NCBI RefSeq assembly: GCF_004210295.1
Contig: NZ_SDAK01000001.1
Span: forward strand, 1,302,001-1,366,000
Direction: 5' to 3'
DNA: 64,000 bases
DNA from: Lactococcus sp. S-13
Lineage (GTDB): Bacteria > Bacillota > Bacilli > Lactobacillales > Streptococcaceae
A program made the translations under genes and the position numbers. The notes below the pieces were generated by a model, which ran no database searches, was not told the origin of the DNA, and saw only the letters and a list, made by a program, of their open reading frames with translations. The number at the start of each line of letters is the position of its first letter. The stretch's first letter is position 1. Of the stretch, positions 36,043-50,209 are shown in pieces.

Positions 36043-36918
36043 TTAGCGATTGATTTGCAGGGTGATTGTAGCGGTTCCTGTGCTGGTCAATGCTGATAAA
36101 TTAAGCGCTTGGCCATTAACTGTAATTGTCAAACCTCGTGCCGTACCTGCCGTAATGACGGCGTTTGTAGCGCCAGTAGTCAGTGTAGTCGTGAGGCTAT
36201 TTGCCCCGTCACTCAGTGTTTGCCCACCTGCTGACAGGTTAGAATTGGTCACGCCAACCCAAATATTGCTACCCGCAGCCGCCGAGATAGTCACTGTAAC
36301 TGGATCTGTCAGTTGTGAAATTGTCGCGGTCACACTTGAGCCAGAGCCCGTCATGGCAACGGTTGGTTGCGCACTGGTGCTTGAACTTGAGCTAGTTTCT
36401 GGCGTTTGCTTACTTGTGCTACTTGCCTTACTTACCGCCTTAGAAGTCGTGCTTTGGGCATAGGAATAATCGCTCGTCAGCAAATTGGGCGTGGCTGGTT
36501 TATTGACCAAAACAGCCGTCACAACACCTGCCAGAATCAATAAGGCCACCGCTGATAAAGAAATAATAGGAATATAATTACGCCAAGTTTTTGGGCCCTC
36601 TTCCTCCTCAGGATCGACGCGCTCACTTGGTTTAACAAAATGATAGCTTTCGAGCAAATCTTCCTCATCTTCGACCGTGATGCCCTTGCCCTCATCATAA
36701 GCCTGGATGATGCGCTCCGCATTCAAATCCAGCTTTTCAGCATATTGTTTGAGATAAGCTTTGATATAAAATTCACCCGGTAGGGCTTTGTAATCGTCTG
36801 TTTCCAGAGCGACAATGTATAATTTTTGAATTTGTGTGAGTTCTTCTGCCTCAGAAAGACCAAGTCCTAGCTGTGTTCGCTTTTCTTTTAAGACTTGTCC
36901 GATTGTTTTGATTGCCAA
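36043..36918 (-). CDS. rodZ: RodZ-like cytoskeletal/cell-shape protein, TTG start
   Basis: About 291 residues: an N-terminal HTH_25 domain (TIGQVLKEKRTQLGLGLSEA), a basic/acidic linker, one membrane helix (about residues 120-142), a Ser/Thr-rich external linker, and a C-terminal beta-rich DUF4115 domain. RodZ links the cytoskeleton or elongation machinery to the wall. The start is chosen as TTG 36918, which has AGAGGGGG 5 nt upstream; a GTG at 36948 has no ribosome binding site. Confidence 0.82.
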   Translation of the reverse strand: MAIKTIGQVLKEKRTQLGLGLSEAEELTQIQKLYIVALETDDYKALPGEFYIKAYLKQYAEKLDLNAERIIQAYDEGKGITVEDEEDLLESYHFVKPSERVDPEEEEGPKTWRNYIPIISLSAVALLILAGVVTAVLVNKPATPNLLTSDYSYAQSTTSKAVSKASSTSKQTPETSSSSSTSAQPTVAMTGSGSSVTATISQLTDPVTVTISAAAGSNIWVGVTNSNLSAGGQTLSDGANSLTTTLTTGATNAVITAGTARGLTITVNGQALNLSALTSTGTATITLQINR

Positions 36919-37065
36919 TTCGTCCCCCTCTCGTTCGTGTTCTTGCACATGGAATGTTAATTATCACTGTTCTTATTTTTTTGTGGAGATTTCAAAATCT
37001 CACCTTAGATGATGCGCCGACTCGGTCAGCGACTTTTGGAAAATGGTTGACGCCCCAGATTGACT

Positions 37066-37131
37066 AGGCAATCCGTCAGCATTTTCTCTGACCCCATTTT
37101 CATTACGTCAGTATTTTCTCTGCTGTCACAG
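37066..37131 (-). repeat. Two repeat copies between M16 gene and rodZ
   Basis: CGTCAG cores at 37074 and 37106, 32 bp apart, each followed by CATTTTCTCTG or TATTTTCTCTG. Sense orientation for the minus-strand operon. Confidence 0.8.
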
Positions 37132-37146
37132 GGCTTTGCTGTATAG

Positions 37147-38430
37147 TTATTTGGGCAAAATGGTAAATTCAACTAATTTCATGTCCGAAATCAATTGATC
37201 AGCCGCTTTTTCAATCGTTGTTAGGCTGATTTTTTTCAAAATTTCAGGAAGGTCAAAAAAGTTTAAGTCGCCGTAAACCTCTGAAGAAAATTGTTGGGCG
37301 ATGTATTCTAATGAGTTCAAAGAACTGTAATAATCCCCAAGCATTTCCCGTTTGAGCAACTCGAGATGTTCCTCGCTGAAATCTCTATCTATTTTATAAC
37401 TTTTTAGAACTTCTTGCAAAGTTTCGCTCAATTTTTTTGGATTTTCCGTATCTCCCGTGAAAACAGCAAAATGGAAACGCTTATCCAAATCAAACGAATA
37501 ACCAAAAGAATCATCAATCAATCCCGCATTGTAAAGCTCCTCATAGCGCTGACTCGTGCGACCAAAGAGCAAATCCAAAAAGAGTTGATTAGCCAGCTTG
37601 TAAGTCATCAGCGCCTGCGGGTCAGTTGGCAAATCATCTTCGCCACGCAGTCCCAAAGCAAATTTAGGCATGGCCACTTCCAACTCAAGCTGTGCCTGTG
37701 AAATCGGCTCTGCCGCAGCAACTTCTTGCCGTTGAATCTCAGGTAACTCAGCAAAAGTTTTGGCGGCTTGATTTTTTTGGACAAAATCAGCCATTTCTTC
37801 AATCTCAAAGGGCCCCGTCAAAAATAAATTCATATTTTGTGGATGATAAAAAATTTCATAATTCGCATACAAATCATCCGCCGTTATGGCATTGATTGTC
37901 TCCTTCGTCCCCGCAATATCTGCCGCTAAAGGTGATTCAGGATACATTTTTTCAAGCAAACCAGCAAACAAGCGCCAGTCACTATCATCCTGATACATTT
38001 GGATTTCTTGCTGGATAATTCCCTGCTCTTTACGCACATTTTCGTCAGTAAAATAAGGCGTTTGCACAAAATCAAGCAATAATTCTGTACATTCGTAAGC
38101 ATTTTCTCGCGTTGAAAAAAGATAAGAAGTCCGTGAAAAGCTTGTAAAAGCATTCGTTTGCGCCCCTAAAGCCCCAAACTTATACATCACATCGCCCTCT
38201 TCTTTTTCAAAAAGTTTATGTTCTAAAAAATGAGCAATGCCCTCGGGAAAAGTCTGAAATGCCGTCTCTCCCTTTGGCACAAATGTTGTATCCAAGGATC
38301 CAAAATTCGTCGTAAACAAGCCATAAGTCCGATTATAATCCATTTTCGGCAGGTAATAAACCGTCAAACCATTCGGCAAAAGTTCCCAATACAACCTCTC
38401 GCCTGTTTGCGCATAAAACTTACTGTTCAA
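37147..38430 (-). CDS. M16 family zinc peptidase (YmfH-like)
   Basis: A 427-residue pitrilysin-like protein. GIAHFLEHKLFEKEEG has the inverted zinc motif H-x-x-E-H, so this subunit should be catalytic. YTDENVRKEQGIIQQEI-type sequence follows at the usual spacing. In Firmicutes such genes come in pairs, one active and one inactive, next to rodZ and pgsA. The substrate is unknown. Its start overlaps the end of the partner gene by 11 nt. Confidence 0.85.
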   Translation of the reverse strand: MNSKFYAQTGERLYWELLPNGLTVYYLPKMDYNRTYGLFTTNFGSLDTTFVPKGETAFQTFPEGIAHFLEHKLFEKEEGDVMYKFGALGAQTNAFTSFSRTSYLFSTRENAYECTELLLDFVQTPYFTDENVRKEQGIIQQEIQMYQDDSDWRLFAGLLEKMYPESPLAADIAGTKETINAITADDLYANYEIFYHPQNMNLFLTGPFEIEEMADFVQKNQAAKTFAELPEIQRQEVAAAEPISQAQLELEVAMPKFALGLRGEDDLPTDPQALMTYKLANQLFLDLLFGRTSQRYEELYNAGLIDDSFGYSFDLDKRFHFAVFTGDTENPKKLSETLQEVLKSYKIDRDFSEEHLELLKREMLGDYYSSLNSLEYIAQQFSSEVYGDLNFFDLPEILKKISLTTIEKAADQLISDMKLVEFTILPK

Positions 38431-39775
38431 AATTCAACTCTCCCTCTTGTTCTTGCCCCAAATTTGCACTTTTTAGGAAATATTCTGCCTGCAAAGTCAA
38501 GCTTTGAGCAACTTTTTGAATGTTTTCCTTGCTCACTTTTTCCAATTCTGACACAAAACGCTCCGTGGTCAAAAAGCGCTCTGGCAGCAATGCTTTGACA
38601 AATTCCAATTCGATATTATTGGACGGTGAATCTTGACTGACAAAAAAAGTATTGCGCAGCATCGTTTTCGTTTGTTCCAGATCAGCATCGCTGAACTCGC
38701 CAGCTTTCATCGCCTCCACCTGCTCCAAAATAAGCGCACGCGCTTTACCATAATGACTGGCATCAATCCCCGCTGCGATTTTCAAAAAGCCGGTAAAAGA
38801 ATCAAAGGTCGACGAAATAGAATACGCCAGACTCGCTTTCTCCCGCACATTTGTAAATAATTTAGAGTGAGCAAAACCGCCCAAAAGGCCATTCATCACC
38901 TGCAAAGTCAGATAATTTTCATCGCCGTAAACAACTGGCAGCTGATAACCCAACTGCAAAATCGCTTGCGCCACATCCTTGGACTCCGTCAGCGTTGAAA
39001 CAGCCCGAAGGGATTGCCGATAAAAAACATCAGCTCCTTTTTCAGCAGAGAAATTGCTGACGGAATTGGGTTGGTCAGTCTTTGAACCAGAAAAATCACT
39101 GACGGATTTTCTGTCAGCAAATTTGAAATCAGAAAACAAGTCAACGACTCGATTTTCGTCCACATCCCCCAGCACAAAAATATCCACCGCATTTGTCTGC
39201 AACATTTCTTGATAATATTCAAAAACAGCACGAGGATTTTCCTGCGCCAACAGCTCAGCCGTCGCCACACTTGGCAAAGCCTGTTTGCTATCGGCAAAAA
39301 ACAAATCCGCCAACTTACGACTCGCATAATACGACCGATCATCATTCATTGATGCCAGATAATGCAACAAATTCGTCTGTTCCCGCTTGAACACTTGCGG
39401 ATTGAACTCCCCATTGATTGCATCAGGCTCAAAAATCGCCGTTTTCAAAAACCCAATTGCCTCACCCAAAGTGTCGAAATCAACCAATTTTGGATTAACA
39501 AAGCTCATATTGATCGAAAGCAAGTGTTGCCGCCCCTTTTTAGCCACTCCCGTCGCAAAAGAAGCCCCATAAAGCTCTGATAACTTGCGACTAAAATCCT
39601 TGCCCGTCCGGTAAACCGCATTCGTCGTTTCTAGCATATTGGAAATAATCACCCGTTTGCCCAAACTTTCTGGAGAAATCTCCTCCCGAAAACGCACCAA
39701 CAAACGCACCGTTTTAAATTTAGTTTCCTTAATCACATGGAGCATCACTCCATCTGCCAATTTTACATCCGTCAA
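38420..39775 (-). CDS. M16 family protein, inactive partner (YmfF-like)
   Basis: A 451-residue M16 protein lacking H-x-x-E-H (the region reads SNMLETTNAVYRTGKDFSRKLSELYGASF), so it is expected to be a non-catalytic half. A Ser-rich insert (DRKSVSDFSGSKTDQPNSVS, then NFSAEKGADV) interrupts the domain at about residue 225. It is encoded by two CTGACG repeats 42 nt apart plus a third inverted core. It is first in the M16-M16-rodZ-pgsA direction. Confidence 0.85.
   Translation of the reverse strand: MTDVKLADGVMLHVIKETKFKTVRLLVRFREEISPESLGKRVIISNMLETTNAVYRTGKDFSRKLSELYGASFATGVAKKGRQHLLSINMSFVNPKLVDFDTLGEAIGFLKTAIFEPDAINGEFNPQVFKREQTNLLHYLASMNDDRSYYASRKLADLFFADSKQALPSVATAELLAQENPRAVFEYYQEMLQTNAVDIFVLGDVDENRVVDLFSDFKFADRKSVSDFSGSKTDQPNSVSNFSAEKGADVFYRQSLRAVSTLTESKDVAQAILQLGYQLPVVYGDENYLTLQVMNGLLGGFAHSKLFTNVREKASLAYSISSTFDSFTGFLKIAAGIDASHYGKARALILEQVEAMKAGEFSDADLEQTKTMLRNTFFVSQDSPSNNIELEFVKALLPERFLTTERFVSELEKVSKENIQKVAQSLTLQAEYFLKSANLGQEQEGELNFEQ
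39043..39123. repeat. In-frame repeat copies inside the inactive M16 gene
   Basis: CAGAGAAATTGCTGACGG (39046-39063) and CACTGACGG (39098-39106), cores 42 nt apart (a multiple of three), followed by TGTCAGCAAATTTG. They read on the strand opposite to the gene. They encode the Ser-rich insert. Confidence 0.8.
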
Positions 39776-40007
39776 ATCACGACCACTTTCCTATTTTATC
39801 AGGCCTCAAAGCAGCCTTCACATAACCTTTATTATACCAAAATCTCCCCTGCTTTGTGAGAAACACAAACGAAATTTTTCATTTTTTAAAGTAATAAAAA
39901 AATGTGAGATGCACCATTTTTTATCTTTCTCTCACCTTTCATTCCAGCCATTCATTTTATCCTCCCTTCAGGTCAAATAATCCCTCTATTTGTGATAAAA
40001 TAAAACT

Positions 40008-40370
40008 ATGGAAAAATACATTTTATTTGAAGAATACATCACACTTGGCAAAATTTTGAAAGAACTTGGACTCATTGCCACAGGTGGGCAAGCCAAATTA
40101 TTTCTCGCCGAAAATACGGGTCAAATTTTCTACAATGGTGAAGCAGAAAATCGTCGTGGAAAAAAACTCCGAGCTGGTGACGTCCTTGAATTTAAAAATT
40201 CAGCCTTGACCGTCACATTTGAACAAGCCAGCCCCGAAGCAATCGCCCAACACGAAGCCGACAAAGCCGAAGAAAACCGCGTCAAAGCACTCGTCAAAAA
40301 ATTGAACGCTGAACAAAAAGCGCCAAAAGCAACGAAAAAAGCGCCCCCACGTTTCCCAGGACGCAAATAA
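40008..40370 (+). CDS. yaaA: S4 domain RNA-binding protein YaaA
   Basis: A 120-residue protein. The first 70 residues are an S4 domain (ITLGKILKELGLIATGGQAK, then GEAENRRGKKLRAGDV), followed by a Lys/Ala/Pro-rich basic tail (KAPKATKKAPPRFPGRK) longer than in B. subtilis YaaA. It precedes recF, as in many Firmicutes, and overlaps its start by 1 nt. TAAAAT ends 6 nt before ATG with no ribosome binding site: another leaderless candidate. Confidence 0.85.
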   Translation: MEKYILFEEYITLGKILKELGLIATGGQAKLFLAENTGQIFYNGEAENRRGKKLRAGDVLEFKNSALTVTFEQASPEAIAQHEADKAEENRVKALVKKLNAEQKAPKATKKAPPRFPGRK

Positions 40371-41458
40371 TGAAACTCAAGCAGATTGAACTCAAGAATT
40401 TTCGCAACTACGCCGAGCTTCAACTTGATTTTCACCCCAACCTCAACATTTTTCTGGGACAAAACGCTCAGGGTAAAACCAACATTTTAGAAGCCATTCA
40501 TTTTTTGGCGCTCACGCGCAGCCATCGCACCAGTCATGACAAAGAGCTCATCCGCTGGTCGCAAAAAGAAATGAAAGTCACAGGTTCAGTCGAAAAAAAG
40601 CACACCACGGTGCCCCTTGAAGTTCAATTGACCCCCAAGGGTCGGATTGCTAAAGCCAATCACCTCAAGGAAAATCGTCTTGCCGACTACATTGGCCAAC
40701 TCAAAATTCTCATGTTTGCCCCCGAAAATCTCGAATTAGTCAAAGGATCACCCGCCATTCGCAGACGCTTTTTGGATATGGAGTTAGGACAGATTCACGC
40801 CGTCTACCTTTACGACTCCATGCGCTATAACCGTGCGCTCAAAGAACGCAATGCCTATCTCAAATTTGACCAAAGCAAGATTGATAAAAACTTTTTGAGC
40901 GTTTTGGACGAACAACTCGTTGAACATGGCAATAAAATCATGCTTGAACGGGCGCAATTTATCGAAAAACTCGAGCATTACGCCAGCAAAATTCATAAAC
41001 AACTCACGCATGGTGCCGAACTGCTCACCATATCGTATGCCAAAAATGTTAAGACAGATTTCGCTAAAGAACTCTTGAGCCGTCAAGATCATGACATTTT
41101 CCGTCATCAGACAAGCAGTGGCCCCCATCGTGATGATTTACAGTTTTTCATCAATGACATCAATGTAGCCGATTTTGGTAGTCAAGGCCAACAACGCACC
41201 GTCGCCCTCAGCATCAAACTTGCCGAAATCGATTTAATTTTTGACGAGACGGGAGAATATCCCATCCTTCTCTTAGACGACGTCATGAGCGAATTAGACA
41301 ATAGCCGTCAGCTTGACTTGCTTGAAACAAGTTTAGGAAAAACGCAAACTTTCCTCACCACGACCACCCTTAATCATCTTAAAAATTTACCTGAAAACCT
41401 CAGTATTTTTAACGTTGAAAAAGGCGAAATCACACAGACAGACGAAAAAAGTTACTGA
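40370..41458 (+). CDS. recF: DNA replication/repair protein RecF
   Basis: A 362-residue SMC-like ATPase that loads RecA at gaps. Walker A is GQNAQGKTNILEAI; the signature is near FGSQGQQRTVALSIKLAE; Walker B is PILLLDDVMSELD. Start overlaps the yaaA stop (TAATG). There is no dnaA, dnaN or gyrB around, which is normal for lactococci. Confidence 0.97.
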   Translation: MKLKQIELKNFRNYAELQLDFHPNLNIFLGQNAQGKTNILEAIHFLALTRSHRTSHDKELIRWSQKEMKVTGSVEKKHTTVPLEVQLTPKGRIAKANHLKENRLADYIGQLKILMFAPENLELVKGSPAIRRRFLDMELGQIHAVYLYDSMRYNRALKERNAYLKFDQSKIDKNFLSVLDEQLVEHGNKIMLERAQFIEKLEHYASKIHKQLTHGAELLTISYAKNVKTDFAKELLSRQDHDIFRHQTSSGPHRDDLQFFINDINVADFGSQGQQRTVALSIKLAEIDLIFDETGEYPILLLDDVMSELDNSRQLDLLETSLGKTQTFLTTTTLNHLKNLPENLSIFNVEKGEITQTDEKSY

Positions 41459-41478
41459 CCACACGATCAGTAGCTTTT
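41448..41478 (+). terminator. recF terminator
   Basis: GTTACTGA-ccacacga-TCAGTAGC followed by six T, overlapping the stop codon. It uses the TACTGA/TCAGTA arms seen in the repeat-derived terminators. Confidence 0.8.
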
Positions 41479-41482
41479 TTCA

Positions 41483-41851
41483 CTATTTTTGACCCGCAAA
41501 CACTTCTTTAGCACTAAAAACAGCATTCAACACCCGTGGAAAACCAACGTAAGGCACACAGTGAATAAACGTTTCCACAATCTCTTTTTCCGTCAATCCC
41601 ACATTTAGTGAGGCTTGAATATGCACACGCAGTTGATTTTCGCAGCCTCCTTGAGTCAAAAGGGTGGTAATTGTAATCATCTCGCGTTGCTTAGAATCAA
41701 GACCATCGCGATTGTAAATTGTACCAAATCCAAACTCTAGCATCATGTCATTAAGATCTGGTGCGATATCTTTGAGTGCTTCAAAAACAGGTTTTGCTGC
41801 AGCACCATCAATTTTAGCTAAATTTTCCAAGCCGACTTCTTTTTTGTTCAT
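41483..41851 (-). CDS. Carboxymuconolactone decarboxylase family protein
   Basis: A 122-residue AhpD-like-fold protein (REMITITTLLTQGGCENQLRVH, then GLTEKEIVETFIHCVPYVGFPRVLNAV). It has a Cys in GGCENQL and another in HCVPY, but not the adjacent CxxC of AhpD. Such proteins are often linked to redox or aldehyde stress. It is divergent from a MerR-type regulator and its promoter has the regulator's hallmark long spacer. Confidence 0.88.
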   Translation of the reverse strand: MNKKEVGLENLAKIDGAAAKPVFEALKDIAPDLNDMMLEFGFGTIYNRDGLDSKQREMITITTLLTQGGCENQLRVHIQASLNVGLTEKEIVETFIHCVPYVGFPRVLNAVFSAKEVFAGQK

Positions 41852-41880
41852 TTTAATTCCACCTTTCTTATGGTAAAATC

Positions 41881-41911
41881 AGTATAAACCATGAAGTATA
41901 CTTGAGGTCAA
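41881..41911 (-). promoter_or_regulatory. MerR-type promoter with 19-bp spacer
   Basis: Minus strand TTGACC (41906-41911), 19-bp spacer, TATACT (41881-41886). The spacer carries the dyad CTCAAGTATACTTCATGG centred on AAGTATACTT. MerR regulators bind such overlong spacers and untwist them. It drives the decarboxylase-family gene and lies upstream of the regulator. Confidence 0.75.
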
Positions 41912-41916
41912 GAAAA

Positions 41917-42294
41917 ATGTCATACAAAATTTCAGAGATTGCTAAAATTACAGACTTATCCATAGCCACCCTGCGCTACTACGAAGAATTAGGACTTTTA
42001 AGCCCCCAGCGCAACAGTAGCAATTACCGAGAATTTACCGAAAAAGATTTATCTTGGATTGCTTTTATCAAGCGAGCTAAGGCAACTGGGATGACCCTAT
42101 CAAAAATCCAAGAATATGCCAAACTACGCGAGCAAGGAGACACCACCATCATTCAGCGGATTGGACTTTTAGTTGAGCAAGAACGGGTCTTACGAGAACA
42201 AATTGCCGATTTGGAAGGGCATTTGGATTTTATTTTACAAAAAAAGCATGGCTACTACGATCACTTACAAAAAAACTCAGAGCGCGAAGCCTGA
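41917..42294 (+). CDS. MerR family transcriptional regulator
   Basis: A 125-residue regulator with a MerR winged-helix N-terminus (YKISEIAKITDLSIATLRYYEE, then LGLLSPQRNSSNYREF) and a C-terminal coiled coil (VEQERVLREQIADLEGHLDFILQKK). No metal-binding Cys pair at the end, so the signal is probably not a metal. ATG 41917 has GAGG upstream. Divergent with the carboxymuconolactone decarboxylase family gene. Confidence 0.88.
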   Translation: MSYKISEIAKITDLSIATLRYYEELGLLSPQRNSSNYREFTEKDLSWIAFIKRAKATGMTLSKIQEYAKLREQGDTTIIQRIGLLVEQERVLREQIADLEGHLDFILQKKHGYYDHLQKNSEREA

Positions 42295-42362
42295 GTTTTT
42301 ATTTCCAAAAAGAAAATTTTTGATAGATTTGATTGCCATTTGTAAATAGATAATATAACAAA

Positions 42363-42398
42363 AAGCCACGGTTATAGATAAAACCGGGCTTTTCTAAT
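42363..42398 (-). terminator. galE terminator (end of gal/lac operon)
   Basis: Minus strand AAAAGCCCGGTTTT...AACCGTGGCTTTTT stem-loop with one mismatch and T tail, directly after the galE stop. Confidence 0.75.
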
Positions 42399-42399
42399 G

Positions 42400-43386
42400 T
42401 TATTTTTCGTAACCAGTTGGATTATTACTATGCCATTTCCAAGCGTTGGTAATGATGTGTTCCAAATCATGTTGAACTTTCCAGCCCAAAATTTCGCCTG
42501 CCTTAGTGCTGTCTGCCACCAATTCGTCAGGATCTCCTGGGCGACGTTCGCCCATTTGACTTGGAATGGCTTTGCCAGTGACTTTGCGTGCTGTTTCCAA
42601 CACTTCCAGATTAGAATAGCCTTTGCTTGATCCCAGATTAAATTGGTCAGACTTACCGCCCGCTTTGAGGTACTCAAGCGCTTTGATGTGGGCATCAATC
42701 AAGTCTTCCATGTCAATGTAGTCGCGAATGCAAGTCCCGTCTGGCGTATTATAGTCGTCGCCGTAAATCGTGATAAATTCACGTTGTCCCAGCGCCGTCT
42801 GCAAAATAATCGGAATCAAATGCGTTTCATTTTTGTGGGCTTCGCCAATCGTCCCGTCGTCTTTAGCACCCGCCACATTGAAATAACGCAGAGCCACATA
42901 AGTCATGTCCGTTGCCTCAGACTGCCATTTCATCATTTTTTCCATGATAAGCTTAGACTCACCATAAGGATTGATTGGTTTTTGCGGTGTTTTTTCAGAA
43001 ATTGGCGAATGCTCTGGAATGCCAAAAGTCGCTGCTGTACTCGAAAAGACGATATGTTTCACGCCAAATTCTTGCATGGTTTCAAGAATGACTTGTGCCC
43101 CACCAACATTGTTGTTGAAATACATGAGCGGTTTTTGCATAGACTCACCCACCAAGCTATAAGCGCAAAAGTGCATGATTCCTTCGATATTTTCTTTTTC
43201 AAAAATTCCAGCAAGAAAATCGTGATCGCGTACATCTCCTTCGTAAAAACGCACATCAGCAGGGACAGCTTCACGGTGACCCGTCACCAAATTATCCACC
43301 ACTGCGACATCATAACCTTGTTTAACCAACATATCTACGGCATGACTACCAACATAGCCCGCCCCACCAAGTACTAAAACTGTCAT
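42400..43386 (-). CDS. galE: UDP-glucose 4-epimerase
   Basis: A 328-residue short-chain dehydrogenase with GGAGYVGSH (NAD binding), SSTAATFG and the catalytic YGESK. It interconverts UDP-galactose and UDP-glucose, completing the Leloir pathway. Last gene of the operon, 48 nt after lacZ. Confidence 0.97.
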   Translation of the reverse strand: MTVLVLGGAGYVGSHAVDMLVKQGYDVAVVDNLVTGHREAVPADVRFYEGDVRDHDFLAGIFEKENIEGIMHFCAYSLVGESMQKPLMYFNNNVGGAQVILETMQEFGVKHIVFSSTAATFGIPEHSPISEKTPQKPINPYGESKLIMEKMMKWQSEATDMTYVALRYFNVAGAKDDGTIGEAHKNETHLIPIILQTALGQREFITIYGDDYNTPDGTCIRDYIDMEDLIDAHIKALEYLKAGGKSDQFNLGSSKGYSNLEVLETARKVTGKAIPSQMGERRPGDPDELVADSTKAGEILGWKVQHDLEHIITNAWKWHSNNPTGYEK

Positions 43387-43434
43387 CTCTACCTCCGTTT
43401 TCTCCTATTATACCAAATTTTTCTAATTTTTTTA

Positions 43435-47962
<4,528 letters not shown>

Positions 47963-47973
47963 AGCTCCACTCC

Positions 47974-50154
47974 CTAACTTAATTTTCTAAGGTAAAACTG
48001 ATCTGAAGGATAGTTTCCTATTGATTGTTTAAGGCGTAATCCAGCGTTCATTAAAACATTTCCTTTGTATGTTTTACCATCAATTTCGTAATCTGCATTT
48101 TCATCTAATCCGCATAATTTAAGATAATTAAATGGCGGATTTCCCTCAACATCTGTATCTACAACTGTTACAAGACTTTCTTCTTGATTTTTAGATACAA
48201 ATTGCCAAGCTTTTAGTCCAGGTAGGGTATCTAAGCGATAATAATCACCATAAAAAATCAAATTTTGATATGATTTGTATCTTTCCGTAGAAGCTTTCGC
48301 CTTTCTTTTATCACTTTCACAAATCTTAGTAATATCTAATTCATATCCAAAAGTACCACTCATCGCAACATTTACACGGGTATCAAATGGAGTAGTTCGA
48401 CCGTTTTGATGATTAGGAGAAACAGAAACGTGTGCTCCCATCGCAGAAATAGGATATAAATAACTCGTTCCTTCTTGAATACTTAAACGGTTAATGGCAT
48501 CGGTATTATCAGAAGTCCAAATTTGTGGCTGAAAAGCCAGCATTCCTAGGTCAAATCTTGCTCCCCCACTAGCACATCCTTCAAACAATATATCAGGATA
48601 ACGTTCAGTCAGTCTGCCCATAAGATCATACAGTCCTAGAACATAGCGATGTTGCAATTCGCCCTGCTGCTCTGTATTCAAATCCATAGAATACCAATCC
48701 GAAATGGGTCTGTTCATATCCCACTTGATATAAGATAAGGTACACTTATCAAAGATATCCACCAATAACTTATAAATATAATCACGAACTTCTTCTTTTG
48801 ATAAATCAAGCACTAGCTGATTCCTACCCAGTAGAGGCTTACGATTCGGGAAATTAAGTGCCCAATCTGGATGCGCCCTATACAAGTCACTGTCTTCGCT
48901 AACCATTTCTGGTTCAATCCATAAACCAAATTTTAATCCGAGATTATTGACCTGACTCGCCAGTTCAGATAAACTCATTCCGAGTTTTTTCTCGTTTACA
49001 AACCAATCCCCAAGAGCTCTGTTATCGTCGTTGCGATTACCAAACCACCCATCATCCATAACCAACAAATCAGCACCAATCTCCTTAGCCGCCTCAGCCA
49101 AGTCAATTAGCTTATTACCAGCAAAATCAAAATAAGTAGCTTCCCAATTATTTATTAATACAGGTCGTGATTCTTGTGAATACTTGCTTCGGCAAAGATT
49201 TTCTCTAACCAGATTATGAAAATTATGAGATAAATTATTTAACCCTTTAGAAGAAAAACTCATAATTGCTTCTGGTGCTTGGAAACTTTCTCCTTCTCCC
49301 AATCGCCAGGTAAAACTATTATCCCCTAGTCCTAAAGTAATTCGTGTTTGTCCTAAGCTCGCTTTCTCAGCTGTTGCTGTAAAATTGCCGCTATATACAA
49401 GATTGAAGCCATAGCAATTCCCTTGATTTTGTGTAGTTGTAGCATCCATAACAATAAAACCAGGATTTTGACGATTTCCAGAAACGCCATAATTTGAACC
49501 AAAACTAATTGTATTATGACCTATGGGAATAATTTCTGACTGCCGCTCCATAGCCCATCGTCCATAAAAATGTAGGAGTTCAAAATTACCACCTGAAAAA
49601 TCTAAAATAAGGGATTGAATTTTATTCAAAGTAATTTCTTTCTCTCCCCTATTTATAACTTTTACTGAGCGAGTAATAACATCTTTTTCCTCAAATACTC
49701 CATAAGATAGCTCTACTTCAACTTTGCTAATTTCATCTGCCAAAATAATTTTTAAACTTTCGACATCATCTCTTTCTGTCTGAAAAAAACTTGGCAAAGT
49801 CTCAAGTTGATATTTTCCATTCGATAGCTCAAACCCCTTGTACTTCAGATTAGCAACATGACTGCCATCTGAGTTTTTTAAATCCAAGCCTAAGCTCCGA
49901 AAGTCTCCTGTTCCACAACTTGAAAATTCTTGGGGCAAAATATCAAGTGATCCATTTCTTCTATCATTTCCGTATGGATAAGCTGCAAAATGTGCTTCAC
50001 CATCAAATAACAAATAGGATAAATCATCACTTGAAACTTTAGCTCCATAGTACAAATGTAGTAAATCTCCAAGCTTGCCCACTTTCATCTGATAAGTCGA
50101 ATTACTCGTTTGTAGCGTAAATAATTTCTGCGTTTTATCAATAATAATTCCCAT
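47974..50154 (-). CDS. aga: Alpha-galactosidase (GH36)
   Basis: A 726-residue cytoplasmic GH36 enzyme: N-terminal beta supersandwich (1-320), TIM barrel with LVMDDGWFGNRNDD, nucleophile Asp in YIKWDMNRPI, FEGCASGGARFDLGML, and acid/base Asp in WTSDNTDA. No signal peptide. It cleaves melibiose and raffinose-type sugars delivered by the ABC importer and feeds galactose to galK. Its position between galK and galT recalls aga loci of plant-associated lactococci. GAGGGA precedes the ATG. Confidence 0.95.
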   Translation of the reverse strand: MGIIIDKTQKLFTLQTSNSTYQMKVGKLGDLLHLYYGAKVSSDDLSYLLFDGEAHFAAYPYGNDRRNGSLDILPQEFSSCGTGDFRSLGLDLKNSDGSHVANLKYKGFELSNGKYQLETLPSFFQTERDDVESLKIILADEISKVEVELSYGVFEEKDVITRSVKVINRGEKEITLNKIQSLILDFSGGNFELLHFYGRWAMERQSEIIPIGHNTISFGSNYGVSGNRQNPGFIVMDATTTQNQGNCYGFNLVYSGNFTATAEKASLGQTRITLGLGDNSFTWRLGEGESFQAPEAIMSFSSKGLNNLSHNFHNLVRENLCRSKYSQESRPVLINNWEATYFDFAGNKLIDLAEAAKEIGADLLVMDDGWFGNRNDDNRALGDWFVNEKKLGMSLSELASQVNNLGLKFGLWIEPEMVSEDSDLYRAHPDWALNFPNRKPLLGRNQLVLDLSKEEVRDYIYKLLVDIFDKCTLSYIKWDMNRPISDWYSMDLNTEQQGELQHRYVLGLYDLMGRLTERYPDILFEGCASGGARFDLGMLAFQPQIWTSDNTDAINRLSIQEGTSYLYPISAMGAHVSVSPNHQNGRTTPFDTRVNVAMSGTFGYELDITKICESDKRKAKASTERYKSYQNLIFYGDYYRLDTLPGLKAWQFVSKNQEESLVTVVDTDVEGNPPFNYLKLCGLDENADYEIDGKTYKGNVLMNAGLRLKQSIGNYPSDQFYLRKLS

Positions 50155-50209
50155 AAATCCCTCGTTTTCACCAATAAACCTTAGTAGGTTACTGTTCTGC
50201 TCAAAAATA

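Noticed and set aside
40008-41458. Replication origin near yaaA-recF
   Set aside because: No dnaA, dnaN or gyrB and no cluster of DnaA boxes; recF is away from oriC in lactococci.
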